Origin: Stenotrophomonas maltophilia
Lineage (GTDB): Bacteria > Pseudomonadota > Gammaproteobacteria > Xanthomonadales > Xanthomonadaceae
Assembly (NCBI GenBank): GCA_002387845.1
Contig: DGLB01000027.1
Coordinates: 1-39,194 of the forward strand
Direction: 5' to 3'
Length of the DNA stretch: 39,194 nt
Shown here: one piece after another, positions 1 to 8,874 of the stretch
Position numbering within the stretch: position 1 is the first letter of the stretch
How the letters are laid out: the number at the start of each line of letters is the position of its first letter
The notes under the pieces: generated by a model
The model's input: only the letters and a program-made list of their open reading frames with translations
Told to the model about the DNA's origin: nothing
The model's database searches: none
Position numbers and translations under genes: made by a program

Positions 1-1
1 G

Positions 2-145
2 CCGATGCGCGCGCAGGCCAGCCGTGAACACCGTATTGAGGCGATGCAGGCCTGGGCCGGGCAGTCGGCCTGGCTGGCCCCGGCGCGGCCGGCGGCGGAC
101 GTGCTGCACAGCCTGTGGCGTGACGCGCGGGCGCTGCTGGGATGA
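2..145 (+). CDS. 3' end of an unrecognised upstream gene (partial)
   Basis: An open frame enters from the left edge and ends at a TGA at 143-145, giving 47 residues, rich in Ala, Arg and Trp, ending in RDARALLG. Its stop overlaps the ATG of the next gene (ATGA at 142-145), so the two are almost surely co-transcribed and translationally coupled. Because the next gene is a PabC-like aminotransferase, a chorismate-using or amidotransferase partner (PabB or PabA type) would be natural. However, this tail does not show the usual PabB C-terminal pattern, so the product is left open. Confidence 0.55.
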   Translation, partial: PMRAQASREHRIEAMQAWAGQSAWLAPARPAADVLHSLWRDARALLG

Positions 146-927
146 CGCACTACTGCAATGGCAGGCCCGCAACCGCCGAGGACCTCGCCGGCGCGCTGGT
201 GAACTACGGGCACTTCACCTCGCTGCAGGTGCGTGGTGGCGCGGTGCGGGGGCTGGACCTGCACCTGCGACGCCTGCACCAGGGCACCCGTGAACTGTTT
301 GGCAGCACGCTTGACGGCAGCCAGGTGCAGGCGTGGATTCTGGCTGCGTTGCAGGCGGAAGGCGTGGTCGATGCCTCGGTGCGGGTCACGGTGTTTGCGC
401 GCGCATTCGACTTCCGCCAGCCGCTGCAGGTACTGCCGGTGGATGTGCTGGTGGCGGTGAGCGCACCGGTTGCGCTGCCGGCGACGCCGCGTCGTGTGCG
501 CAGCGTGGCCCATCAGCGCGAGATGCCGCAGCTGAAACACGTGGGCACCTTTGCGTTGTTCCAGCACCGGCGGTTGGCGTTGCAGGCCGGGTTTGACGAT
601 GCGCTGTTCGTGGACGCGCAGGGGCGGGTGAGCGAGGGCACCACCTGGAATGTGCTGTTCGGTCACGGCGACGAGGTGGTGTGGCCGCAGGCCGAGGCGC
701 TGCGTGGCACCCACGAGCGGCTGCTGCAGGCCGGGTGGGGCGGGGTGCCGGTATTGAAGCCGGTGAGGCTGGCGGACCTGGGTGGGTTTGATGCGGCTGT
801 TGCCTGCAATGCGGCCGGGGTGTGGCCGTTGGCGGCAATCGACGGGGTGGCGTTTGCGCGCTCGGAGGCGTTGTGCCGGAAGGCCGTGGCGGTGTTGGCC
901 GGGGTGCCATGGGACCCCTTGGGGTAA
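142..927 (+). CDS. Class IV PLP-dependent aminotransferase / lyase, PabC-like
   Basis: The 261-residue protein has the fold-type IV (branched-chain aminotransferase / aminodeoxychorismate lyase) pattern. The likely PLP-binding lysine is K132 in LKHVGTF, and E165 lies in SEGTTWNVLF, the equivalent of the EGxxxN cofactor-binding motif. The length fits 4-amino-4-deoxychorismate lyase (PabC), which releases p-aminobenzoate and pyruvate for folate synthesis; a D-amino-acid or branched-chain aminotransferase role is possible because these families share the motifs. The start is fixed by the ATGA overlap with the preceding frame. The stop lies about 30 bp before the rpsP promoter, so this gene belongs to an upstream transcript. 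Confidence 0.8.
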   Translation: MTHYCNGRPATAEDLAGALVNYGHFTSLQVRGGAVRGLDLHLRRLHQGTRELFGSTLDGSQVQAWILAALQAEGVVDASVRVTVFARAFDFRQPLQVLPVDVLVAVSAPVALPATPRRVRSVAHQREMPQLKHVGTFALFQHRRLALQAGFDDALFVDAQGRVSEGTTWNVLFGHGDEVVWPQAEALRGTHERLLQAGWGGVPVLKPVRLADLGGFDAAVACNAAGVWPLAAIDGVAFARSEALCRKAVAVLAGVPWDPLG

Positions 928-956
928 GCCCATTCATCTTTGGGATCCACCCCGGC

Positions 957-985
957 TTGGAATGCCCGGCCGCCCCCGCTATAAT
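957..985 (+). promoter_or_regulatory. Sigma-70 type promoter of rpsP-rimM-trmD
   Basis: TTGGAA (957-962) and a perfect TATAAT (980-985) are separated by exactly 17 bp. They lie in the 109-bp gap between the aminotransferase stop and rpsP. A good ribosome-binding site (GAGGAAA, about 1023-1029) follows ahead of the ATG at 1037. This is the best-matching promoter in the window, as expected for a ribosomal protein operon. Confidence 0.75.
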
Positions 986-1036
986 CGCCGGCTTACCGCG
1001 CCATCCTGGCGACTGGGCTACAGAGGAAATACCACC

Positions 1037-1297
1037 ATGGTCAAGATTCGACTGACCCGCGGCGGCGCCAAGAAGCGTCCGTTCTACCACATCATCGTGA
1101 CCGACTCGCGCAGCGCCCGTGACGGCCGCAACATCGAGCGCGTCGGTTACTACAACCCGGTGGCCCAGGGTGCCGAGCAGCGCATCGTGCTCGACCTGCC
1201 GCTGGTCGACAAGTGGGTCGCCAACGGCGCCCAGATGACCGACAAGGTCCGCAACCTGTACAAGGAAGCGACCAAGGCCCAGGCCGCTGCGGCCTGA
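1037..1297 (+). CDS. rpsP: 30S ribosomal protein S16
   Basis: An 86-residue protein starting MVKIRLTRGG, with the family hallmarks KKRPFYHIIVTDSR and RVGYYNP. S16 binds 16S rRNA in the body of the small subunit and aids 30S assembly. The ATG at 1037 is preceded by GAGGAAA at a good distance, and the length is normal for the family; a longer open frame upstream is unlikely to be translated. It is the first gene of rpsP-rimM-trmD, with 42 bp before rimM. Confidence 0.97.
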   Translation: MVKIRLTRGGAKKRPFYHIIVTDSRSARDGRNIERVGYYNPVAQGAEQRIVLDLPLVDKWVANGAQMTDKVRNLYKEATKAQAAAA

Positions 1298-1339
1298 TCC
1301 TGAAGGGCCGCGCCTGGCGCGGCCCGTCGGCATACGCAG

Positions 1340-1852
1340 ATGAAAGATACCGAGCGCCGGATCCTGCTGGGCAGGATTGTCGGCGCTTTTGGTGTGCGAG
1401 GCGAGATCAAGCTCGAGTCCTGGACCGAGCCGCGTACCGCCATTTTCCAATACCAGCCCTGGACGCTGCGGACCCCCGCCGGCCAGGAGAGCACGGTCAA
1501 GGGTGTGCGCGGCAAAGCGTCCGGCAAGCACATCGTGGCGGTGTTTCCCGAGGTGACCGACCGCGATGTGGTCGAGTCCATGATCGGAACCGAAATCTCC
1601 GTGCCGCGCAGCGCGTTGCCGCCGCCGAAGCCGGATGAGTACTACTGGATCGACCTGGAAGGCCTGCAGGTGAAAACCGTGGACGGCGTCGAGCTGGGCC
1701 GCGTGTCGCACCTGTTCTCCACCGGTGCCAACGACGTGGTGGTGGTGCAGGGCAGCCGTGAGCGGATGATTCCGTTCGTGCAGCCGGACTTCGTCAAATC
1801 CGTTGATTTCGAAGCCAACCTGATCGTGGTCGACTGGGACCCGGAGTTCTAG
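1340..1852 (+). CDS. rimM: Ribosome maturation factor RimM
   Basis: A 170-residue protein. The N-terminal RimM beta-barrel (about 1-95) opens with RILLGRIVGAFGVRGEIKL, and the C-terminal PRC-barrel (about 100-170) carries YYWIDLEGL, LGRVSHLFSTGANDVVVV and MIPFV. RimM assists late maturation of the 30S head, including 16S rRNA processing, and binds S19 in E. coli. Its place between rpsP and trmD is the conserved arrangement. The stop is 4 bp from the trmD start, suggesting coupled translation. Confidence 0.96.
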   Translation: MKDTERRILLGRIVGAFGVRGEIKLESWTEPRTAIFQYQPWTLRTPAGQESTVKGVRGKASGKHIVAVFPEVTDRDVVESMIGTEISVPRSALPPPKPDEYYWIDLEGLQVKTVDGVELGRVSHLFSTGANDVVVVQGSRERMIPFVQPDFVKSVDFEANLIVVDWDPEF

Positions 1853-1856
1853 TTCG

Positions 1857-2606
1857 ATGCGCATCGACGTCATCACCCTGTTCCCGGAATTCATGGCGCA
1901 GTCGGCTGCGCTGGGCGTGGTCGGCCGTGCGGCCGAGCGCGGCCTGCTTGATCTGCACGGCTGGAATCCGCGTGACTACGCCGAAGGCAACTACCGCCGC
2001 GTGGACGACCGTCCGTTCGGTGGTGGCCCGGGCATGGTGATGCTGATCGAGCCGCTGCGGGCGTGCCTGGCCGCGGCTAAAGCAGCCGACCCGACGCCCG
2101 CTCCGGTGATCTACCTCAGTCCGCAGGGCCAACCGCTCACTCAGGCCAAGGTGCGCGAACTGGCCGCGCTGCCGCGCATGATCCTGCTGTGCGGCCGCTA
2201 CGAGGGCGTGGACGAGCGTTTCCTGGCGGCCGAGGTCAGCGAGGAGATCTCGATTGGCGATTACGTGCTGTCCGGCGGCGAGCTGGGCGCGGCGGTGATC
2301 GTCGATGCCGTGACCCGGTTGCAGGAGGGCGCGTTGAACGACGCTGAATCGGCGGCCCAGGACAGTTTTGAAGGCCCGCAGGGGCTGTTGGACTGCCCGC
2401 ATTACAGTCAGCCGGCGCAACATGAATGGGGCGATGTCCCGGACGTGCTGCGCTCGGGCAACCACGCCGCCATCGCCCGCTGGCGCCGCCAGCAGTCGTT
2501 GCTGCGGACCGCGCTGCGTCGACCGGACCTGCTGGACGAAAGCCAGCTGTCCAAGGCGGACCGGCAGTTGCTGGCCCAGGCCCGGGAAGGGCTGGCGGGG
2601 GGCTGA
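1857..2606 (+). CDS. trmD: tRNA (guanine-37-N1)-methyltransferase
   Basis: A 249-residue SPOUT (trefoil-knot) methyltransferase that methylates N1 of G37 in tRNAs reading codons that begin with C or with purine-rich contexts, preventing +1 frameshifting. Seen directly: MRIDVITLFPE at the start, RRVDDRPFGGGPGM (about 47-60), the knot loops LLCGRYEGVDERF (about 110-122) and SIGDYVLSGGE (about 132-142), and a helical C-terminal tRNA-binding domain. Length is typical. The stop is followed by GTAG palindromic repeats, which separate it from rplS. Confidence 0.97.
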   Translation: MRIDVITLFPEFMAQSAALGVVGRAAERGLLDLHGWNPRDYAEGNYRRVDDRPFGGGPGMVMLIEPLRACLAAAKAADPTPAPVIYLSPQGQPLTQAKVRELAALPRMILLCGRYEGVDERFLAAEVSEEISIGDYVLSGGELGAAVIVDAVTRLQEGALNDAESAAQDSFEGPQGLLDCPHYSQPAQHEWGDVPDVLRSGNHAAIARWRRQQSLLRTALRRPDLLDESQLSKADRQLLAQAREGLAGG

Positions 2607-2618
2607 CGACCCCGGGTT

Positions 2619-2731
2619 GCCGGGCAAGCCCGGCACTACGGACCGCGTGGGCCGGGATTTGCGTGATGCCGGGCAAGCCCGGCACTACGGGCCGACGGGC
2701 CGGGATCCATGTAGAGCCGGGCTTGCCCGGC
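2619..2731. repeat. Three GTAG-type (SMAG/REP) palindromic repeats
   Basis: Two direct copies of a 21-bp unit (GCCGGGC-AA-GCCCGGC plus ACTAC) lie at 2619-2639 and 2668-2688, 49 bp apart. A third copy in the opposite orientation, starting GTAGAGCCGGG, is at 2711-2731. Read from its GTAG end, each unit forms a 7-bp hairpin with a two-base loop. This fits the SMAG (GTAG) REP family of Stenotrophomonas, which usually sits in intergenic DNA and is thought to be spread by RAYT-type transposases. The second and third copies face each other as an inverted pair and could act as an mRNA stabiliser or attenuator between trmD and rplS. Confidence 0.85.
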
Positions 2732-2745
2732 TGCTCTGCGGCCAC

Positions 2746-2774
2746 TGGCAAACGGCCCAATAACCAGCTAGAAT
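2746..2774 (+). promoter_or_regulatory. Candidate rplS promoter
   Basis: TGGCAA (2746-2751) and TAGAAT (2769-2774) are spaced by 17 bp, directly after the GTAG repeats. The -35 is weak and the -10 is good. It would give rplS its own transcript with a leader of about 120 nt. The leader between 2780 and 2900 shows no clear regulatory fold by eye. Confidence 0.45.
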
Positions 2775-2903
2775 CGCGGATTCCCAAAGGGCCTTTCCCG
2801 CCCCTTGGTGGCTCCATACAAAAAAACGTGCAGCGCAATTCGGTGACTGCATGAGCCCACGTTGTCGAAACGACACACCCACCCGAACATTTTCGGTGCA
2901 CCC

Positions 2904-3311
2904 ATGAGCAAGCTGAACAAATCCATCCTTTCGGACTTCGAATCCGCCCAGATCTCCCGCGAGCTGCCGAAGTTCAGCCAGGGTGACACCGTCATCGTCA
3001 ACGTGAAGGTGAAGGAAGGCAACCGTGAGCGCGTCCAGGCCTACGAAGGCGTGGTCATCGCGATCAAGAACGCCGGCCTGAACTCCTCGTTCACCGTCCG
3101 CAAGATCTCGCACGGCTACGGCGTCGAGCGCGTCTTCCAGACCCACAGCTCGATCATCGACTCGGTCGACGTGAAGCGTCGTGGTAAGGCCCGCGGTGCC
3201 AAGCTGTACTTCCTGCGTGGTCTGGAAGGCAAGGCTGCCCGCATCAAGGAAGATCTGGCTGCCGCTGCGCAGGCCAAGGCTGCCCGCCTGGCTGCCGAAA
3301 AGGCCCAGTAA
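2904..3311 (+). CDS. rplS: 50S ribosomal protein L19
   Basis: A 135-residue protein with FSQGDTVIVNVKVKEG, RVQAYEGVVIA, FTVRKISHG and GVERVFQTHS, all L19 hallmarks. L19 sits at the 30S-50S interface. The ATG at 2904 (MSKLNKSIL) matches the family N-terminus; a TTG-started extension from 2862 would add 14 residues unlike the family. The C-terminus carries an Ala/Lys-rich helical tail of about 20 residues beyond the E. coli length, as in xanthomonads. It is followed by a clear terminator. Confidence 0.97.
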   Translation: MSKLNKSILSDFESAQISRELPKFSQGDTVIVNVKVKEGNRERVQAYEGVVIAIKNAGLNSSFTVRKISHGYGVERVFQTHSSIIDSVDVKRRGKARGAKLYFLRGLEGKAARIKEDLAAAAQAKAARLAAEKAQ

Positions 3312-3337
3312 TTCCCGACAACGCATGTTGTCCCGCA

Positions 3338-3368
3338 ACGGCCACCTTCGGGTGGCCGTTTGCGTTGC
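3338..3368 (+). terminator. Rho-independent terminator of rplS
   Basis: A 10-bp GC-rich stem (AACGGCCACC / GGTGGCCGTT) with a TTCG tetraloop is followed by TTGCGTT. It lies 27 bp after the rplS stop. Confidence 0.85.
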
Positions 3369-3476
3369 GCAATGCAAAAAATGACACGCCGCGGGCACGA
3401 ACGCGTCGCCACGCGTGGGATACGCACCGCGTGCCCGTGGTACCGCTTCGAATCTGCCTGCGAAGCTGGCGTGGCT

Positions 3477-4937
3477 CTATGGGCGGGCCGGATCCGGATC
3501 GTGATCCGCCACCGGCGAGGGCGGCTGTGCGGGCACTTCAGCCGGCGAAGCGGCCACTTCCTCACGATGACCCGGCAGCATGCGCGCCTTGCGCCAGCCA
3601 CCCCAGCGGTAATACGCCAGCGACAACAACATCGCGCACAGCGAACTTACCGGGAAACTCCACCACACCGCATCGGCCCCCCACCGATCCTGCATCAGTT
3701 CGGCAAACGGCACCCGCACGCCCCACAGCGAGGCGGCCAGAATCAGCAGCGGCGGAATGACCGCACCGGTCGAGCGCACCACGCCGGAAATGACGAAGCT
3801 CACCCCGAAGAACAGGAACGACCAGATCGCGATGTGATTCAGATGTCGTGCCACATCCAGTGCCTCACTGCCGCTGGGCAGGAACAGCGCCAACGTGTAG
3901 CGGTCGAGCAGAATCAACGGCAGGATCAACAGCCCGGTCAGCGCGAAGTTGAACAGCACGCCGCTGCGCGCGGTGCCGCGCACGCGATCCCAGCGCTGCG
4001 CGCCCACGTTCTGCGCCGCCATCGAAGAACACGCCGCGCCAATCGCCATCGCCGGCATCTGCACATAGGTCCACAACTGCAGCGACGCACCGTACGCAGC
4101 GGCGGTGTCGGTGCCGTAGTGGTTGACCATGGACATCATCATGATCATCGACAACGAGATCAGCACCATCTGCAGGCCCATCGGCACGCCTTTGATCACC
4201 AGTGCCTTCAGGATCTCCAGGTCCACTTTGAACAGTGCCATGTCCTTGCGCCCCAGCCACAGCACGTGGCGTTTGTTGCGCATGTACCAGAGCAGGCCGA
4301 TCAACGAGAGCGACTGCGCGATCAGCGTGGCCCATGCCGCACCGGCGATGCCCAGTTCCGGGAACGGCCCGAGCCCGAAGATCAGCAGCGGATTGAACAC
4401 GATGTCCAGCAGCACCGACACCAGCAGGAAGCGGAACGGGGTGCGTGAATCGCCGACGCCACGCAGCGCCGAACTGAGAAACGCGAACGCGTACAAGGTG
4501 GGCATGGCGAGGAAGATCACACGCAGATAGGCCTCGGCCAACGGCAGCGAAGCGGCCGGTGTCCCCATCGCCGCCAGCAGTGGGCGTGACAGCCACCAGC
4601 CGGCCACCGCAATCACCACGGACAAACCGATGAAGAAGGTGGCGCTGGTGCCCATCACCCGCCGCGCCTGTGCGGTGTCCTTCGCGCCCATCGCCTGGCC
4701 GATCAGGATGGTCGCGGCCATGCCGATGCCGAACACCGAACCGATCAGGAAGAACATGATGTTGTTGGCGTTCGCGGTGGCGGTCAGCGCCGCCTCGCCG
4801 AGGAAACGCCCGACCCAGATCGCGTTCACTGAACCGTTCAAGGACTGGGCGATGTTGCCGGCCAGAATCGGCAGGGCGAACAGCAGCAGGTTGCGCCCGA
4901 TCGGGCCGGTGGTCAGGTCAAGCGGCGCTTTGGCCAT
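3477..4937 (-). CDS. MATE family efflux transporter
   Basis: A 486-residue inner-membrane protein with about 12 hydrophobic segments in two homologous MatE halves (about 15-175 and 240-400). It opens with LTTGPIGRNLLLFALPILAGNIAQSLNGSVNAIWVGRFLG and has typical MATE signatures such as SALRGVGDSRTPF and NVGAQRWDRVRG. MATE proteins export cationic drugs or metabolites using a Na+ or H+ gradient. The C-terminal ~35 residues are Pro/Glu-rich and poorly conserved in type. The ATG at 4937 is ahead of the conserved N-terminus; the gene is divergent from the small lipoprotein gene, which starts 64 bp away. Substrate cannot be read from sequence. Confidence 0.93.
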   Translation of the reverse strand: MAKAPLDLTTGPIGRNLLLFALPILAGNIAQSLNGSVNAIWVGRFLGEAALTATANANNIMFFLIGSVFGIGMAATILIGQAMGAKDTAQARRVMGTSATFFIGLSVVIAVAGWWLSRPLLAAMGTPAASLPLAEAYLRVIFLAMPTLYAFAFLSSALRGVGDSRTPFRFLLVSVLLDIVFNPLLIFGLGPFPELGIAGAAWATLIAQSLSLIGLLWYMRNKRHVLWLGRKDMALFKVDLEILKALVIKGVPMGLQMVLISLSMIMMMSMVNHYGTDTAAAYGASLQLWTYVQMPAMAIGAACSSMAAQNVGAQRWDRVRGTARSGVLFNFALTGLLILPLILLDRYTLALFLPSGSEALDVARHLNHIAIWSFLFFGVSFVISGVVRSTGAVIPPLLILAASLWGVRVPFAELMQDRWGADAVWWSFPVSSLCAMLLSLAYYRWGGWRKARMLPGHREEVAASPAEVPAQPPSPVADHDPDPARP

Positions 4938-5001
4938 GTGCGGTGGAGATCAAGCCGGGTCAGGCGCACACTAGCACTACCCTTGTCAGTGGGATATCGC
5001 G

Positions 5002-5223
5002 ATGCGCACGCCGGCGGTTGCCCTCTTGATTGGCCTCGCGTTGACCGCATGTACGTCTACAGACCGCCTGCGCGACACCCAGGTGCGGCCCATGGATCGG
5101 CCGGAGTGCCAGGTCGGCAGCCAGCGTCGCGATCTGGACGCCGGCGTGCCCACGCTGATCGGCGGCACCGGCTGCCGCAGCGACCCGTCCAACCCGCGGC
5201 CCCTGAACAAACGAACGGAGTAG
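5002..5223 (+). CDS. Small putative lipoprotein
   Basis: A 73-residue protein with a lipoprotein signal peptide (MRTPAVALLIGLALTAC, lipobox LTAC, lipidated Cys17). The mature part of about 57 residues is polar, with two further cysteines (PECQVG and TGCRSD) that could form a disulfide. The family is not recognised. Its stop is 7 bp before hslR, so the two may be co-transcribed. Confidence 0.7.
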   Translation: MRTPAVALLIGLALTACTSTDRLRDTQVRPMDRPECQVGSQRRDLDAGVPTLIGGTGCRSDPSNPRPLNKRTE

Positions 5224-5230
5224 TGCCCCT

Positions 5231-5641
5231 TTGACGACTGATGTTTCCGTACCCGTGCCGAGTGTCCGCCTGGACGTGTGGTTGTGGGCGGCGCGCTTCT
5301 TCAGAACCCGCAGCCTGGCCAAGCAGGCCATTGAAACCGGCAAGGTCGACGTGGCCGGGCAGCGTCCGAAATCCTCGCGCGCGGTACGCGTGGGCGAGCA
5401 GTTGCAGATCAGCCGCGGTGAAGAACGTTACGAGGTGGAAGTGCTGGGGCTGAGCGACCAGCGCGGCCCTGCACCGGTGGCGCAGCAGCTGTACACGGAA
5501 AGCGAGGATTCAAAAGCCCGCCGTGCCGAACAGCGCGCCGAGCGTGTGGCGATGCGTGACGGCTTCCAGGCACCGGAGCACCGCCCGGACAAGCGCGCGC
5601 GCCGCCTGATCCGCGCGCTGGGCGACCTCGACGCCCTGTAA
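5231..5641 (+). CDS. hslR: Heat-shock protein Hsp15-like, S4-domain RNA-binding protein
   Basis: A 136-residue protein with an N-terminal S4 RNA-binding domain (about 12-75: VRLDVWLWAARFFRTRSLAKQAI, GKVDVAGQRPKSSRAVRVGE) and a basic C-terminal helix ending RPDKRARRLIRAL. Hsp15 rescues stalled 50S subunits carrying nascent chain-tRNA after heat stress. Start choice: no ATG exists before the S4 domain; TTG at 5231 is preceded by ACGGAG (5215-5220) at a workable distance, so a TTG start is proposed. The nearest alternative is a GTG at codon 9. Confidence 0.9.
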   Translation: MTTDVSVPVPSVRLDVWLWAARFFRTRSLAKQAIETGKVDVAGQRPKSSRAVRVGEQLQISRGEERYEVEVLGLSDQRGPAPVAQQLYTESEDSKARRAEQRAERVAMRDGFQAPEHRPDKRARRLIRALGDLDAL

Positions 5642-5661
5642 CCCGGTTGGGATGGACCCCG

Positions 5662-5721
5662 GTAGCGCCGGCCGTTGGCCGGCCCTCGACACCGCTTGGG
5701 CCGGCCAACGGCCGGCGCTAC
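5662..5721. repeat. GTAG-type (SMAG/REP) inverted pair
   Basis: GTAGCGCCGGCCGTTGGCCGGC runs from 5662 and its mirror copy ends in GCGCTAC at 5721, so two GTAG hairpins face each other with about 16 bp between them. They lie in the gap between the convergent hslR and katG genes and probably help end both transcripts. The stem sequence (GCCGGCC-GTT-GGCCGGC) differs from the copies near trmD, so this is another subgroup. Confidence 0.85.
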
Positions 5722-5737
5722 CGGGTCATGGTGTTCG

Positions 5738-5760
5738 GCGCACGACCATGGGTCGTGCGC
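5738..5760. repeat. Perfect 10-bp hairpin with CATGG centre
   Basis: GCGCACGACC-ATG-GGTCGTGCGC, a 10-bp perfect stem with a three-base loop, lies 14 bp past the katG stop and beside the GTAG pair. There is no T-run on either side, so an intrinsic terminator is possible but not typical. A similar CATGG-centred palindrome occurs at 21867-21883. Confidence 0.6.
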
Positions 5761-5774
5761 CCCAAAACACACGG

Positions 5775-7988
<2,214 letters not shown>

Positions 7989-8055
7989 CGGTATCTACCT
8001 GTGTACTGGCGAGAGAGGGAGTGGCCTCGCGAACAAGGCGTGGGTGAACGCCTTC

Positions 8056-8121
8056 ACGATAGGGTGGGTTTCTCCATAGGTAAAATCGATTGATTCTTCG
8101 GTGTTGATAGATGGCATCTAT
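8056..8121 (-). promoter_or_regulatory. OxyR-like operator and promoter of katG
   Basis: On the minus strand, ATAG-N7-CTAT-N7-GAAG-N7-CGAT runs from 8121 to 8085. It matches the OxyR pattern ATAG-N7-CTAT-N7-ATAG-N7-CTAT at 13 of 16 fixed positions with exact spacing. Immediately after it come TTTACC (8084-8079) and, 17 bp on, TATCGT (8061-8056), a fair -35/-10 pair. An operator ending just at the -35 is the usual layout for OxyR activation. The katG ATG is about 70 bp further on. Confidence 0.65.
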
Positions 8122-8126
8122 CGATG

Positions 8127-8156
8127 GATGGCCGGGGCGAACGCGCCCCGGCCATC
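8127..8156. terminator. Strong hairpin after the DUF937 gene
   Basis: A perfect 13-bp stem (GATGGCCGGGGCG / CGCCCCGGCCATC) with a four-base loop starts 8 bp past the stop of the DUF937 gene. It has no T-run. It probably stops or protects the 3' end of that transcript before the katG control region. Confidence 0.6.
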
Positions 8157-8163
8157 GTGCGGC

Positions 8164-8775
8164 TCAGCGTTTTCCGAGCAGACCGAGCACGTCGCTGACA
8201 CCGAACTTGCCGTCACCGTCCTGATCCAGCACGCCACCGAGCAGGTCGCCAATGCCGCCGCCGCCGGTCTGGCGGTTTTCCTCGCCGAGTGCCTGGCTGA
8301 GCTGGCCTGCATTGCCTTGCTGCGCAAATCGTTGGGCAAGGAACGACATCACGATGGGAGCAAGAATGGCCAACAGCTGTCCGGAACGTCCGCTGTCCAG
8401 TCCCGTTTTCTGCCCCAGCAGGTTCGCAGCTTGGGGGGTCTGGCCACCGAACACGTGGCCGAGAATGCCCATGCCATTGGTGGATGGGCTCGAGCCACCC
8501 CCCAGGACCGCTCCAAGAAGGCCGCCGAGATCGAACTGGCCAGCGCTGGAAGCGCTGCCGCCCAGGTGGTCGCGTTGCAGCGCATTGAGCAATGACTGCG
8601 CCCCTTGGGGCTGACTGGCGTTGTTCGCCAACCCACCCATCAGCAAGGGCAGGGCCGCGCTGATAGCCTGCGATGCCTGGCCGCTGTCCATGCCGAGCTG
8701 TTGGGAAACCTGCTGCAGAGCGGGCCCGCTCTGCAGCTGTGAGAAGAGCGAAGCAGTGAGCGATTGCGTATTCAC
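8164..8775 (-). CDS. DUF937 family protein (YidB-like) with a C-terminal EF-hand-like loop
   Basis: A 203-residue protein rich in Gly, Ala, Leu and Gln. The body is of the DUF937 type: LTASLFSQLQSGPALQQVSQQLG, then AISAALPLLMGGLANNA and LLAILAPIVMSFLAQ. The C-terminus, DQDGDGKFGVSDVLG, is a clear Ca-binding (dockerin/EF-hand-like) loop. No signal peptide is seen. The start is GTG at 8775, chosen because AAGGAG lies 7 bp upstream; an ATG at 8853 would add a basic extension with no family similarity. Function is unknown. It lies 99 bp after mutS on the same strand and may share its transcript. Confidence 0.85.
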   Translation of the reverse strand: MNTQSLTASLFSQLQSGPALQQVSQQLGMDSGQASQAISAALPLLMGGLANNASQPQGAQSLLNALQRDHLGGSASSAGQFDLGGLLGAVLGGGSSPSTNGMGILGHVFGGQTPQAANLLGQKTGLDSGRSGQLLAILAPIVMSFLAQRFAQQGNAGQLSQALGEENRQTGGGGIGDLLGGVLDQDGDGKFGVSDVLGLLGKR

Positions 8776-8874
8776 GATCGACTCCTTGGGTCCAGGGGTG
8801 GGGGACCGGCGGAGCATAACGCCGCGTGCACTAAAGGAATGCGAAGGCTTCACGCCGGCGCGACCGGGTGACCG

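Noticed and set aside
386..1894. Long minus-strand open frame (502 codons) across the aminotransferase, rpsP and rimM
   Set aside because: It is antisense to three well-recognised genes; the translation is His/Arg/Pro-rich with no domain. Long antisense frames are common at this GC content.
3390..3440. Possible extra regulatory palindromes (ACGCGT pairs, GGGCACG/CGTGCCC) between rplS and the MATE gene
   Set aside because: They are short and imperfect, and such matches are expected by chance in this base composition.
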